Shown here piece after piece: positions 24,307-36,500 of a stretch of DNA of 64,000 nucleotides. The translations under genes were made by a program, and so were the position numbers. The stretch lies in NCBI GenBank assembly GCA_013398275.1, contig VZSE01014423.1, positions 62,001 to 126,000 on the forward strand, read 5' to 3'. Source of the stretch: Promerops cafer (Eukaryota; Chordata; Aves; Passeriformes; Nectariniidae). Each line of letters begins with the position of its first letter. Position 1 is the stretch's first letter. The notes below the pieces were generated by a model. That model was not told the DNA's origin. It saw nothing but the letters and a program-made list of their open reading frames with translations, and did no database searches.

Positions 24307-27300
24307 GTAAGTAATTTTCCTTTTCATGGGCTGGATCCCCAGTTTATGTAAGCTGGCACGCTTCCAGGGAAGTAAATGAACTTGTGTGATTTTATGTTAT
24401 TTGCAGATTATGCCTATAAGTGTTTGCTTGTTGAACTCACTCAAATGTTGCTGTCAAAACAAGTCTCTCATGATTTATATTTGAGGGTATTAATGATGGA
24501 AACTCTTAGATTCTTAATTTCATTGGGCTTCCTTGCAAGTATGACAAAATGCTTTCCCAGAATGCACAGTGATATGTTCCACATGCCAGGATGGGATAGA
24601 GCCTTACATCTATAGGGTGTTTTTCTAAAAGCACAACTATACATGTTTATGTTGCACAGTAAATTAGTGTCCTGGCCCTGTTCCTCTAGGGGCCTGCATT
24701 AAAATAGATATAATGTAACTCAGTAGTAAAAACGAATTGTTCAGGTCCCATTTGTCTGCGTTGTAAAACTGGGGTGTGCCGTTCAGTACAGTTGAACAGC
24801 AGTTCTTTTGCAGGGAGTGGTTCTTGACAAGACTAAGAGGAAATTTCAAAGAAATACAGGCAGACATAATATAACTGAATTTGAACAATATACTCCTGCA
24901 AATTTCAGCAGTGTTTGTTTTAAGCTGAGAGCTAACAGTTCTTACTGTCATTAGTGCATTTAAGGGGGAGTACTTGCTTTTATAAGCTCTAAAATGAAAA
25001 GAAACTAAACACAATAAATATTTTTCTTAGTGTAACAGAATGAAAAAATACAAATGCTGGCTTGTTAATGTTCTGAGATGCCAGTTTTGAAATACTTTCC
25101 CACTTTGAAAAGAACAGGGCAAACTGATAGAAGCTGTAAACCGAAGAACAGGTATTAGTAACCAATTCTAACTGAATTCAGACTACATGAATTAAAGATT
25201 TCTTTGAAAACAGAAATAAACACAAACACTGAAATACTTTTAATAAACATAAAGCATTATACAATTTCATTTATAGAATAGGAGTTGTAATTCTGAACCT
25301 TAAATTTTCTTGCATTCACAGACAGTGATTGGACTATTAATAAAAGATTACTGCTCAGTGTTTTGTTTTGTATTTATAGTGACAATTTTTCCCCTTTTAT
25401 GAAACAAGCTGGACTTAAAAAGATAATTTGATGACGTTACAAAGGATGAAATAATGATCTATTGTGTAATTTATACACTCTAGCTCTTTGTGGGTTTGCC
25501 TATTAGTCATTTTGCCTTGGCCGTTTTTAATTATTATTTATTGTAGACTCTAAATATGGCAGTTCATATAACCAACTTCAGAACTGGAGGCCTAGAAATA
25601 CAGTAGGGTGTGAACAATAATGCAAAATGATAGCGAGAATGTCAGGGGCCGTTCTTTGTTGTGTCATTCATGCTGTCTTCCTTTTTCCATGAAGCACATG
25701 AATATTTCACATATCTGCATCCTCATCCTCTATTCTTCTTGACTAATTTTCAGACTGTCTGAATTTGCATTTCACATGGTAGCTGATTAGGAGATGCCGA
25801 ATGCAGCAGCGAAGCCTCAGCAGGCGGTTTCCATGGTGACCTTCAGCAGGATTTTAATGATGATACCACTAGTGGTTCGTTGAAGTTGGCCTGCCTGCAA
25901 GGCTACTTCACTGCAGCTAAGTGTGAAGTGGGAGATGTGGATTCCTAGCCAAGGGGCAAATATCAAAGTCTGGCCCAGATAGAAGGTCTTAGAGTTTGGG
26001 TGGGGAGAGAGATTCCAGCTTTTCCTTACATCTGTATAGGTTTTTTGTTTTGCAAACACATGCAAAGCACAACATGTTACTTTCTGTTTATTTCAAAGCA
26101 GACGTGTACTTCTGCACCTTGGATAAGCCAGTTATCTGCAAAATACATGTCAGTTATTCTTAAAGATAATGAGACAATCAGAGCTATTAAGAGGTATTAA
26201 GATAGGTAAGAAAACAGTTTCTTAAAAGGAGCCATCAGTTATGGAAACTGTAACAGGAACATTTTTTATGTTCTGCTATGAAGACTTGTGTCTTCACTAA
26301 GGTACGTGGAAAACATACATTTATTACCTATTGCATTGAAATAAACCATTTTTAGCTTGTATGAAAAATACTGTGCTGGCATGAACTGTAAAAAAGAGAA
26401 ACAAACAAGTGTTATCTGTCATATTAGAATATTGTGCTAAATGTTTCACCTGTACTGGAAATATAGATGTCAAACCTTTAACTGGGTCAGAAGGACATTT
26501 AGTGAGCAGTAAAGATCAGGGATCACTGCATAGTAAAGCACACTTCATTTTTTATGAAAAATAATTTTCTGAAATAAAAACTTCACTGAATGTTGATCTC
26601 TGCATCCTCTAATACAGGAGAGTAAATACTTTCATTATGAAATACAAGACAAATGCTATTTCAAGAAACTTTTTGTAAGTAAATTTTAGTGAGTTTTAAG
26701 GTATGACATTTTTTCTAAGTTCTGAAACCTCTGTAAGAGTAACATGCCAGTAATTGTGCCACATCTGTGTCACCAGAGAACAGTGTGACAGAAAGATGCA
26801 ACTTTAGATGGACAGATGGGTAATGTTTTTAAAAATCTTTGATTAGAAATCCTAATAGTCTGAGATGCATTTTCACAAAACTGTTACTTCAGTGGTAGAC
26901 ACAAACCAAGATCTTTCAAATGCTTGATAATTTTGGATATCTGAATTTTTTCATATCCCTTAAAAACATCTGGTGTTCAGAGTCAGTACTCAGCATTTAC
27001 TGAAAGCTGTTCTGCTTTAGGGAATTCAAAGCTGGGGCTCCCTTGCCACCTCCAATCAATACTCTTAAAATCTTGTCAGCTAATATTAGTATCACATTGC
27101 TTTCACGATGAAGTTTTAAAATCTTCCCTTTGATTGAGGTGCATTTCTTCTAAAGTCCATTGCCAACCTCCTACCCAGATGTGAAAGCAGAAGGAGCCAG
27201 CAGGTCCACAATGGTAGTGTTAGCTGCCAGCAGGTCTTGAGGAAAGCACTCAGAAAAGGCTTCAAGAAGGTTTTATTCAGAGTAAGAATGGTGTTGTGTG

Positions 27301-30300
27301 CAGTTTTTTTATCCAAACTTCCCTATATGAAAATTTCTCCATTTCAACTGGCTAACAGTGCAAAGTACTTGCCTGTCATATTTCTGTCTTTCCCCTCTCC
27401 TCCTGACTTGAGTGATAATTATTTATTTCATAGCTGAAAAACCTGCTAAAGTTACAGAAAGTGTGTCCCACTGCTCCCGTGTCAGGCTAAGCTCCAGGCT
27501 AAAGACAGTCACCGTGCTAAGTGCACAGAGGAGGTTAAGAACAATAAGCAGACAAAGAAGTTTGCAGCTTGGGGATGCAACAGGAGGTCCCACTGGCTCA
27601 CTCTGCTCTGCCTCTCGGCCAGTCTGTGCCAGGTAGTAAAAAAATTCCTTCTATCTCTAATGATAGTCTGATTTTAGACTCCCAGTGCCTCTTCCCATGA
27701 CACTGGTGAGCTTTTCTGATACACTGGAAATTTTATTAGTACTAAAGGGGCTGACAGATGGATTTCAGGTTTATTGAAATGGATATTCCTGTAGGAGTGA
27801 AGGATCATTGCTATAACCAAGTATTAGCATCCAGTGTGGTCCCAGTTTCAGTCCTGAAGGACTGTGTTCCCGTGTAACTTTTCATCCTGTAGAGCAGAAG
27901 TAATTCACCTTCTTCCAAGGGTTTGCTTGCAGTTACAAGGCTCAAAAGAGCTCAAGGATTTTGAAATTACTCAGGAATCTGCACTGTTGTTGTGCAGTGT
28001 CCCAGGCATGGTCAGCTCAGCATGCCTGCCTTACCAGTGAGATTCTGGAAGGGAATCTCACAAGGGAAGAGGGGCATAGAGATACTGCAGTAATTGCAGC
28101 GACTGCCATTTGAAGGGGTCTGTGACAAGGCTTTTAGAGTGCTCAACAGGTAAATTTCTTCAAGATCTATTTCTGCTGCTTTACAAACAGTAAAGTATTG
28201 ATAAACAGCTAGTAAGAACAGGAGAAAGAACACTGCTTCCTCTCTGATGCTGGCTTTGTGGGTTTCAACCCTTCAAGGTCCTTTATGAAGACTATTCACT
28301 GTATGGAGTTCTGTTGAACAGATGGAAGTCTTCACAGAGAAAGAGAAATGTATACATTCAGGATTAGATGTACTTTGCAGATAAATTACACCTGTATTCT
28401 CTTCACAAAATGTTTGCTTATTTGACTCTAATTTCAGTCTTGGTGGTGTTGGATGTTCTTCAGTCTTTCCTGTTCTCTCTGCAGGCTGAGGTGTTGAATG
28501 GCAAGCTGCTCATCTCTGCTTATACTGTGCCTCCTGCTTACCCTCTCCTGCTTCTTCTGCAGGAGATTGTTTGGCTTGCATTTTTGTATTACATGGTGGC
28601 AATTATTATTTCTTACAGTAGCTGATGATTAACAGCATTCTGTTCTTCAAACGTTTGGGAGTTACTGCACGCTAATAGTTGTTGTTGCCACTGGCATTGT
28701 ATTTTATTTATTGACTACCAGAAGCAATATGATGGCTTTTATAACTCCATTAGTCAGAATATACTTAATGTATTTAAAATTCAAATAGCACATCTGTGAC
28801 AGATTATTTTGATTTAATATGTTTCTTTTCAATCCAGTAATCTGACCACTATCTTCAGAATTCTCACTTTTAAATATTGAGCTCTTCTTGCTAAAGAATG
28901 GGAGGTCTAATGGCATAAATTTTATACTGTTGAATACAAAAAATCTGTGCATTATGTACAGTTTATCTGCGAGGGCTAATGGACAAAGCTTTATATAGTG
29001 GTATGCAGTGCTTCTTCCTTAACTTCAGGAATTCCTATTCTCATGCATTTAAATTAATCTTCAGAAAAGTGAAAGGAGTATAATTATAATTTAAAATCCT
29101 CCTTGTTCTTTTTCTAAAAAGCAGGAAGGAAATTCTCCGATGGCAGGTTTAAAGAGGCAGCTTATGTTACTTTTGAATAATGAGGGTGATGAGGTCGCTC
29201 TGTGTTAGTTGCAATAATTACAGATTTTTTTCAATAATCCTACCTAGTAGTAGTGGCTGGGAGACCAAACCAAATTTGATATATTGCCATAGAAAACTGG
29301 ATCACAATGTGTTTGTTGGAATGTCCCCATGCCCCCACCTGTCCGCAGTGCTATAAGGAGGTCCAAGAGGATTTGGCAAAGCTACTTAAAAGCATAAAGG
29401 AAGATCTTCAGAGTTGGTTAAGTTGTTTTTGCAAAGCATTGTGAACATTTCAGTAAGTCAGTATGAAAGAGGTTATGTTCCACGTTGAAAATTGTTCAGG
29501 AGATGCACACAATTTTAAATAGATGCCCTATCAGGAGGTTATCCATACAGTATATTAAGTTCTAATATCATAAATTCTCAGGGATATCAGTGGAGGGAGA
29601 AAAGCCTGCAAATGTCCTGACAGTTTGTGAAGGCAATGAAAAGTATGCAGGTGGTGTGGAAGCTCTTTTGGGTTGCTTATGCTTTTTAATATGTCTATTA
29701 AAAACACCCAGTAGGTTATGCTGTTTCTGGAAACATGGGATTTTCTGGTCATAGTGATTTGTTTATTCCCAGATAGAGACTCTTGTGACTATTTGTTTAT
29801 TATGTGCTTCTTTACATAAACACCACTCTAAACAATCTAATCCTAAGGAGACATATTGGGATGTAGCCCAAAGCTTATTTATTCCAGTATCATGTCTTTC
29901 AGCAGTGGCCAAGTGGAGTAACAGGGCCAGCATAGTATGGTACTTGCCCAAAATACTTTCTCAGCTTCCAGTTTTAAGTTCAGATATTTCCTCAAGGGTG
30001 GAGTCCTTACAACAGGTAAACCCTCAGTGGGTTTAATTTGTTCAGTGGCTGAGTGAATGTGTGTGTATCAGTAGCTCCTGGCAGCAGCAGGTTCTGGGGG
30101 TTAACTGTGTGTTAGATGGAGCACCACTGCCTTTTGTTTGCTGGGCCCTGTCAGGCAGAAATGCCATTTACTGCTGGCTAACTCCTGTATCGGGACTGAA
30201 TGAGCAAAGCAGCCCTCGTTTACCTTCGCTCTGTGCTCCTTTCAGTCTTCTGGCCTTTGCAGGCACAGCCCTCCAGAAACACGGGGAATTTTCTGTAAAT

Positions 30301-30590
30301 TATGTGGGATTGGATTAAATGCACATCTAAAGTTGTGTGTTGAAAGGATCAGAACTTGAATTTGCTGATCAGTTTTTCTGGACAGCAGTGCCAAATGTAG
30401 AGATCAGGGGAGTGCGTTGCATACGTGTTTGCATAAGGCTGTGTGCAGTGTGTGAGCAGAGAGGGAGGGCTGCCTGCGTGCTGTGCAGAATCGCTGTTTG
30501 CCTAATTTTTGCCGGTTCTGTTAATTTGAATTTGATAACGCACAAATCCTGCTTGTGAGAAGGCCAACGCTGCTGTCATGTCTCTCGTAG
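24307..30590 (+). other. NEK7: Last NEK7 intron, 6,284 bp
   Basis: GT-AG, phase 0, ending GTCATGTCTCTCGTAG. It is mostly AT-rich unique sequence. A 14-bp X-box-like near-palindrome, GTTTCCATGGTGAC, sits at 25827-25840. GC-richer stretches at about 27440-27640 and 30050-30290 carry chance open frames. I see no clear repeat or RNA gene. Confidence 0.85.
25827..25840. promoter_or_regulatory. Candidate X-box (RFX-type) site
   Basis: GTTTCCATGGTGAC resembles the RFX-family X-box palindrome (GTTGCCATGGCAAC type): two half sites around a central AT. It lies in a locally GC-richer segment inside the last NEK7 intron. This is motif similarity only; no conservation or binding evidence is available. 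Confidence 0.3.
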
Positions 30591-30701
30591 CTGCGACAGT
30601 TAGTGAATATGTGCATCAACCCGGATCCGGAGAAGCGCCCAGACATCACCTACGTGTACGATGTAGCGAAACGTATGCACGCACACACCGCCAGCAGCTG
30701 A
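30591..30701 (+). CDS. NEK7: NEK7 terminal coding exon: Leu267-Ser302 and stop
   Basis: The coding part of the last exon is 111 nt. It reads LRQLVNMCINPDPEKRPDIT, then YVYDVAKRMHAHTASS, then TGA at 30699-30701. It encodes helices H-I, with the invariant subdomain XI arginine Arg282 in the EKRPD motif, Lys293 and Arg294, and the short C-terminal tail. The acceptor is TCTCTCGTAG ending at 30590. Position 298 is His, where I remember Cys in human NEK7 (MHACTASS). The exon is strikingly CpG-rich compared with its AT-rich surroundings, including CCGGATCCGG and several CG-ending or CG-containing codons. The reading frame and total length (302 residues) fit the family exactly. Confidence 0.96.
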   Translation: MRQLVNMCINPDPEKRPDITYVYDVAKRMHAHTASS

Positions 30702-32129
30702 GCAGCCGCAGAGCCCCGGGAAAGGCGCAGCAAGAACCAAGTGCTTTAAATAAGTCATCCCACCTCTCCGTGTGTCTTACACAAATGTAATTATTTGAAG
30801 CTTACTGTTGTGCTTTGAATTGTAAACCAATTTATATACAAGCTTTGTTGTTTTCTGTTTATTTCTGGGTTTTGTATTTTTTTACTAACTTGCAGTTGTA
30901 CAACAGGTTTAAATACGTAAAGCGTAATTATAAGATGCCTGAACCACTGTTTCCATGTTAGTGGGTTCAAGTATGCTTTCTGTAATAACAAAATTGTATT
31001 CAGTTGGGCCTCAGTTCTAAAACACAGTTGCACTTTTGCACATGATACAGATATTAGGCTTATTATCAAGAAGCAAAATGTCTGAATCTCTCACCCTTTT
31101 AGTAATTTATGGGAAGTATGAATCAGCACAGTTAACTTTATTTTAATCTTTGTTCCAAGAGGAACGTAATTATACAGGAGCTTATTGTATTTTATATTGA
31201 ATTGTAGTTTGCAGTTCTTGCTGTAAGAGTAGACAAGGAACAGAATTAGTTCTCTGCTTGCCAAATGCAATGGAAAAATAATTTCAGGAAAAACTGTCAT
31301 GCTGAAATTTTTGTAACATCCCCTTTTGTTTTGTTAGTCTCTCATAATACACAAAACATTTGTTGGAGGTTTTCTGGGAAAATTTAAGGTGTTGATTCAG
31401 CAATCAGGTCGTTTTCAATAGACTTGTGCAGCACTGCCCTGGGGCAATGGGAGTCTGCATAGTTCAGTCTTAAAAACATGCAGATGCTTCTTGTAGCCAA
31501 TAGGGTTCTTTTGTGGCTGTCCTTTGAGCAGGTCTGATTAAAAGATATGATCTTTAAGTTACAACTTCCCAATGGTTTGTGTGTATGTCACTGTTTGTAG
31601 ATTTTTGTGTTTAAAATAATTTGAGTGACCTTATGGTGTATTTAAATTTTAAATTTTTTTCTCAATACTGAAGTCTTTTGGCAAAGATATAATAGTCTAG
31701 TATAACACAAAATGTATTCTACATGAATATATGATCTTTGTATACTGTATCCTGAGACTGTTTTATATTAAGCAGAAGTAAATTATAGCTTTTATGTTTA
31801 AGAGAAAGTTGCCACGCCTTAATTTGGGAAATAATTATATATGCAAACTGTCTTACAGATACTTTATTAGTTTAAAAGGAAATGCTGAATATTTTTGTTA
31901 GACCATAGTGCCTTTTGGGGTATGCTTATATGATATTTTCATTGTTAAGGAGGGAGTGTGTCTTGTTTTTAAATGTCGTAAAAATGGAGAATGAAATGAA
32001 ATTCCTTGACTTTCAAGACTGAACTTTTTTTATGGAACTGTCAAAAGGTAATTATTATCCATGATAGCAGCTAAGGAGCTGTTACTGTCAGTTAAGTCTT
32101 TTTCTTTATGTGGGTAAAAAGTTAGTTCA

Positions 32130-32135
32130 AATAAA
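32130..32135 (+). promoter_or_regulatory. NEK7: Candidate proximal poly(A) signal
   Basis: Canonical AATAAA about 1.43 kb after the NEK7 stop. A T/G-rich stretch (TTTTTTGCTTGTTTGTTTCT) follows about 65-90 nt downstream, rather far for a strong site. It may be a minor alternative end. Confidence 0.3.
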
Positions 32136-33485
32136 AGCAGCAGTATGTACATACACATGTAGGTTCTAGATGCAGTCACATCCCTGCATTTTCAGATTTT
32201 TTTTTTGCTTGTTTGTTTCTCTGTGCAGCTGTAATTTTTATTTGATATAATGCTCAAAGGAAAAAAAAAACATTTGTGGAGTTTGTGTTCAAGGAAGGGT
32301 CAGGGTTGTTCTCGGTTTTGTATTTTTTAAAACTACAAATACTATGAAAATTGTGTTTGGAAAAAAAATGGGAATTTTTAGATGGTATGTGCCAGATCAT
32401 CAGCTTATCTTAATACATACTTTTTTATTTTTTTGCTTCCAGGTTTTGTAGGACAAATTGTATGAAACCGTAGTTTTATTTCTCACTTCTGTGTGCACTT
32501 AACCTTACAGAACTTCAGTGGAACAGTTTGTTGGAAAGAAGTATTTGAGAAACTTTGGTTTGCGTTTAGCAACCTCTAGATTTGTTTTCATTTATTAAAT
32601 GGTTATATAATTTGAAACATGGTTATATTCTGTAACAATGTTTCACTTCATAGAAAGAAATGCTTCCTATTGAACAAGGCAGCACAATATTTGCTTGACT
32701 GCCAGAATTAGTTCTTAATAGTCACAAGTACTCAAATAATTTTTTTTCTGAAATGTGCTAGAACATTTAACAATCACTGAAAACCGCCCACCAAATGCAA
32801 TGCAGGCTATTTGTATCTAGTATTATGCATAAAGTATTGAACTTTTCCTGCCAGAAACTGCTGATAGATATCCCTCCCCTGGAAGGGTATATTGAGTAAA
32901 AGAATCATGAGTTAAGAGTTAGCAAATGTGGATACTTAAGTATTTAAATTTTTTTAGCAATATGGGGTTTTTTTTGTATTTATGATTAAATATTGTGCTG
33001 AGGAAAAGAAACAGTTGTTCCTGACTTAAAATCTGTGAAATGAATGGTGCACCTGATTTTGGTACCAAGCTCTGTAATTAAAAAGCCAATGTGGGTTAAT
33101 ACAACTGCTTACGTAAGTGGGGATTGTAGAATCTCTCCCTAAAGGAAAGTACCTGGTTACATATGAAAATGATAAGTCTTGTTATAACACTCCAATGTAT
33201 GCTATGTGTTTATAAAATACTTTCTTTTTAAACCACCATCCTATTTTTCATATGTTGATGATAACATTTGGCACTATTTATTTTAAGCTATGGCATTATA
33301 TGTTTATTTTCTTTAAAGAAAACATATTACATTTCTACCCAAAATGTCTGACCAGCTCCTCCTTTTATTTCAGTAATGCTCCAGTATTAACTTGTTGTCA
33401 GGAGTGAACTTTTTTGTGCTTTGAATGACATTGCATAAAATCTCTTTGTCTTGAAAGCGCTCCTGCAGTGCAGTAGTCCAGTAGA

Positions 33486-33491
33486 AATAAA
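33486..33491 (+). promoter_or_regulatory. NEK7: Candidate main NEK7 poly(A) signal
   Basis: Canonical AATAAA about 2.79 kb after the stop, followed within 60-70 nt by a T-rich stretch and an (AT)6 run. The resulting UTR length is close to what I recall for the long mammalian NEK7 transcript. Cleavage would fall near 33505-33515. Confidence 0.45.
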
Positions 33492-33511
33492 ACATACAGA
33501 TATTAAATGCC

Positions 33512-36500
33512 ATGTAAAAATTAATGTTTCTATGATATTTTTTCAAACTTTTCTTTTTATATATATATATGTTACAGTAGATGCTGCCTATCTTGTGGAC
33601 AACCTACTGCTTCCAGTAGTTGATTCTAGGTGAGATTTCTTGACTGTAACAAAAGACAGTACATTAAAAAAAAAAAAATTGTATTATTTTTTAAAAGATT
33701 ATCTAAAAATACTACATGCAATATATTGTGTGTTTTAAACGAAAATTCTAAACTAAATTTAAAATTATTTTCAAACCATATTAAAATATGTGATAAAGCA
33801 TAAAAATAACAAAGAGCTCCTATTATGGCCCCAGTCCTGTGACCTCTTGTTTATATTTCAGCTGGGTTTTATGTGATTTCAGTAATTTTGAGTGAACCAC
33901 ATCTACACACACGAATAAACAGTAATCAGTAGATTAGATAGAAATTATGTGCTCAGCTCACTTTTTATACTCTCTGTAGAGTGTCACTGGTTTGGTAGCA
34001 GGGAATAATTTGGGTTTTTTCCCCTTTTCTGTTGCACTCCTAATGATCCAGCTCCCAATTGTATGAGCAGGCAATAGAAGTGTGTAGTCTTTTTGTAATG
34101 AGCAGAAACTTTAAAAACATGCCAGTATAGCAGAAGATGAAATGCAGTATTAGAAGTGTCTGAGAAGGCTGGTGTTTTATTCATGCTCATGATTAAGAAA
34201 GCCACAGAGTGAAATTCTTGACAGAGGCTTGGAAATAGAGAAGAACTTTTATGCCAGTGGTTCTCAGATACCTCTGAATGGGACCCAGAATCGCAGTGAT
34301 GTTTGTTTGCAGCAATCTGTCTGCTTAATCTCTTATCTTTGCTGTTGCACAGTGTGATGAGAATCTTAACAGCTGAGTTGGAGTGCTGGTGAATGCTGCA
34401 TTGGCTGTGTGAGCTGGTAGGAACAGGAGGTGATGTGAGGGAGAGTCAGCGAAGGCCTTCTGGTCTTGTTTTGTGAAGACATAAAGGTGCTGGATGACAG
34501 AGGTCAAATCACTGTTTTTACATATTTTTTAATAGTCTTTATCTACTTCAACAGTCAAAATTTTCCCCACCCAGCCATATCCCCAGATTATGTAGCTAGT
34601 GGCAGTCTTGGCAGTGGTCTTTTGAATTTCTGATCTCTGGTTTGATCTGGGTGAATAAATTTTTCTGGCAAGGAGGGAAATAGAGGTATGGACTCTGCCT
34701 GGTGGAGTGCTACTTGTGTTTCTGAACATGACTCAAATATAGATGTTTAGAGTTGTTTTTTAAACTTTATTCCCTGCTCTGAGCCTTTATTCCCTTCTCT
34801 GATGTTTTTTCAAAAGTATTTTTCATTCATATTCACTGCTAAAGTTCTATGACCCCTGGCTTCTGCTTCATCAGTCCTGTTGTCAGCCCCTACCCTCTTC
34901 CTGGTTTGTAGTCCTCTGTCTAGTTTTCCTAGTGGTCATTAGTTTGCATCTTTCTTTGCGAGTTTTCTAAACTCAACCCATTTCTGTCTTTCCAAATTTC
35001 ATCCCTCCCCATGGGCAAGCCCAGTTCCTTTCTCGGATTAATACTTTAATCCTTTGTTCTTCATTCTGTTTTTACAGCCCAGTGCCTGTGATTTCTAGTT
35101 TTAGATAGATTTTCTCACTGCCTCAATCATTCCCGTGACCTTGTCTTTACTAAATACTGTTCACTTTATTATCTCTCATTTCTAAATTCCGTTTCTCTGA
35201 TCACTACGTGCTCTCTTTGAGCTTATCTGTCTTTCTCTCTCCTCCACCCTGTCACTCACTCCTTTTGGGATCTCCAGTCTATTAACCTTTTTGACTCCTT
35301 CGTCTTCACTGCTGCCTCCTTCCTTCACTGGCCTCACTTCGTTCGACTCACTGGTCTTTATTTTTATCTCTATCTGCTTCTCTGTACATGGTTTCTTTGG
35401 CTGCTTCTCACACTGCCCTGTCTCCATTCCTCCCTCCAGACATATTCTCTTGTAATTTCTTAATTTCCATTCCAGCCTTTCTGAATATCTGAAGAGTGTG
35501 TCAGCACAACACAGCTTTGGACTCAGCTTTGCCTTACCTGCTTCAGTGCTCTTTCCAAATGGACTTTTTAACCACTTTTATCTCACTTTTGTTTTCTTGT
35601 TGAGTTTGCTTGCAGATCTGCTGTTTGTTTTCATTCTCTGTTCATTCTTGATACAAAATCTTCAATCCTGATTTTGTTGCATGACAAGATCCTTTTCAAA
35701 GTAATTTTTATTCTCAGGATCTGTTTCTGAACTGAGCTCCTCTACCTCTTAACTGTGCAAGTTTGCCCATTTTATTTCTGGATCTTTTATGCCTCTCATT
35801 CCTTTCATTGAATTACTTCTTCCTTCAGGAGCAACCAAGTTTCTCTTTCATCTGTCTTTAAGGGGGTGGCACCATCAGCGTAACTGTTTCTGGTTTTTAA
35901 TACTGTGTACTTTTTTGTCCCTCTCATCTAATTTCAGGTACCTAAACACCCTCTCTCCAGTTTGTTTTTGGATTTTTTTTTATGTGACACTATTTGAATG
36001 CCCCAAAAATCCAGTGCTTCTTCCCCCTAGTCTGGTTCTCCCGTGGTTCTATCTCCAGATTATTCCTTTAGTATCCAGCCAGCCTCAGACCTGTTCAAAT
36101 TCAAAGATCTAATTTTTGTTTCTGACTCCCTCTAGACTATTTTCTAACATCCCTGGCAGTTTTACTTGCCTGTTTTCCAAGGCCACAACCTTTCAATCTC
36201 TGACACTTCTCCCATGCCTGCGTATCAAATATCTAAGAGTCAGATGTATCAGAATCCAGCCCTCTTCACTATCTGTTCTTTCTTATCTTTTATCTTCACT
36301 GATTTAACCTCTGTGCCATTTTAGCTTCTTTTATCCCCTCAAAGTATCAAAATTGACAGGACTAAACTGTCATTGGGCTTTCACTGTTTTGTGTGCTGGA
36401 GAAGGAAGTCCACCAAATTACTACCTGTTTGGTGTTTTAAAGAGACCTGAATCCCACAAATCTGATCTTAGTTCAGTACTGTAGAGTTGGAATAGATTGT

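Larger units (their letters stand above)
1..33511 (+). other. NEK7: NEK7 gene, 3' part (gene-level span within window)
   Basis: Gene-level entry for a NIMA-related Ser/Thr kinase. NEK7 acts in mitotic spindle assembly downstream of NEK9 and, as established in mammals, licenses NLRP3 inflammasome assembly. The five coding exons listed separately join to 537 nt and encode residues 125-302; counting back from the stop puts the HRD aspartate at 161, DLG aspartate at 179 and activation-loop serine at 195, exactly the human NEK7 numbering. The close paralogue NEK6 is less likely: the exons read KKQKRLIPE, SSKTTAAHS, NLYSLCKKIE and PLPSDHYSEE, whereas NEK6 as I remember it has SSETTAAHS, NLFSLCQKIE and PLPGEHYSEK. 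The 5' end of the gene (N-lobe, start codon, promoter) lies left of the window. The right end is the inferred poly(A) region, not an observed transcript end. Confidence 0.93.
30702..33511 (+). other. NEK7: NEK7 3'UTR (inferred extent)
   Basis: Sequence after the stop is AT-rich with many T and A runs and AUUUA-type elements, for example GTATTTATG near 32978 and CTATTTATT near 33273. The inferred end is about 20 nt after AATAAA at 33486-33491, giving about 2.8 kb. AATAAA at 32130-32135 would give a shorter form of about 1.45 kb. No reading frame of interest is present. The extent is inferred from signals alone. Confidence 0.6.

Noticed and set aside
35182..35427. Charged 81-codon minus-strand frame (Lys, Glu, Ser rich)
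   Set aside because: The charge comes from the purine-rich complement of the pyrimidine block; no domain or continuation in neighbouring frames is recognised.
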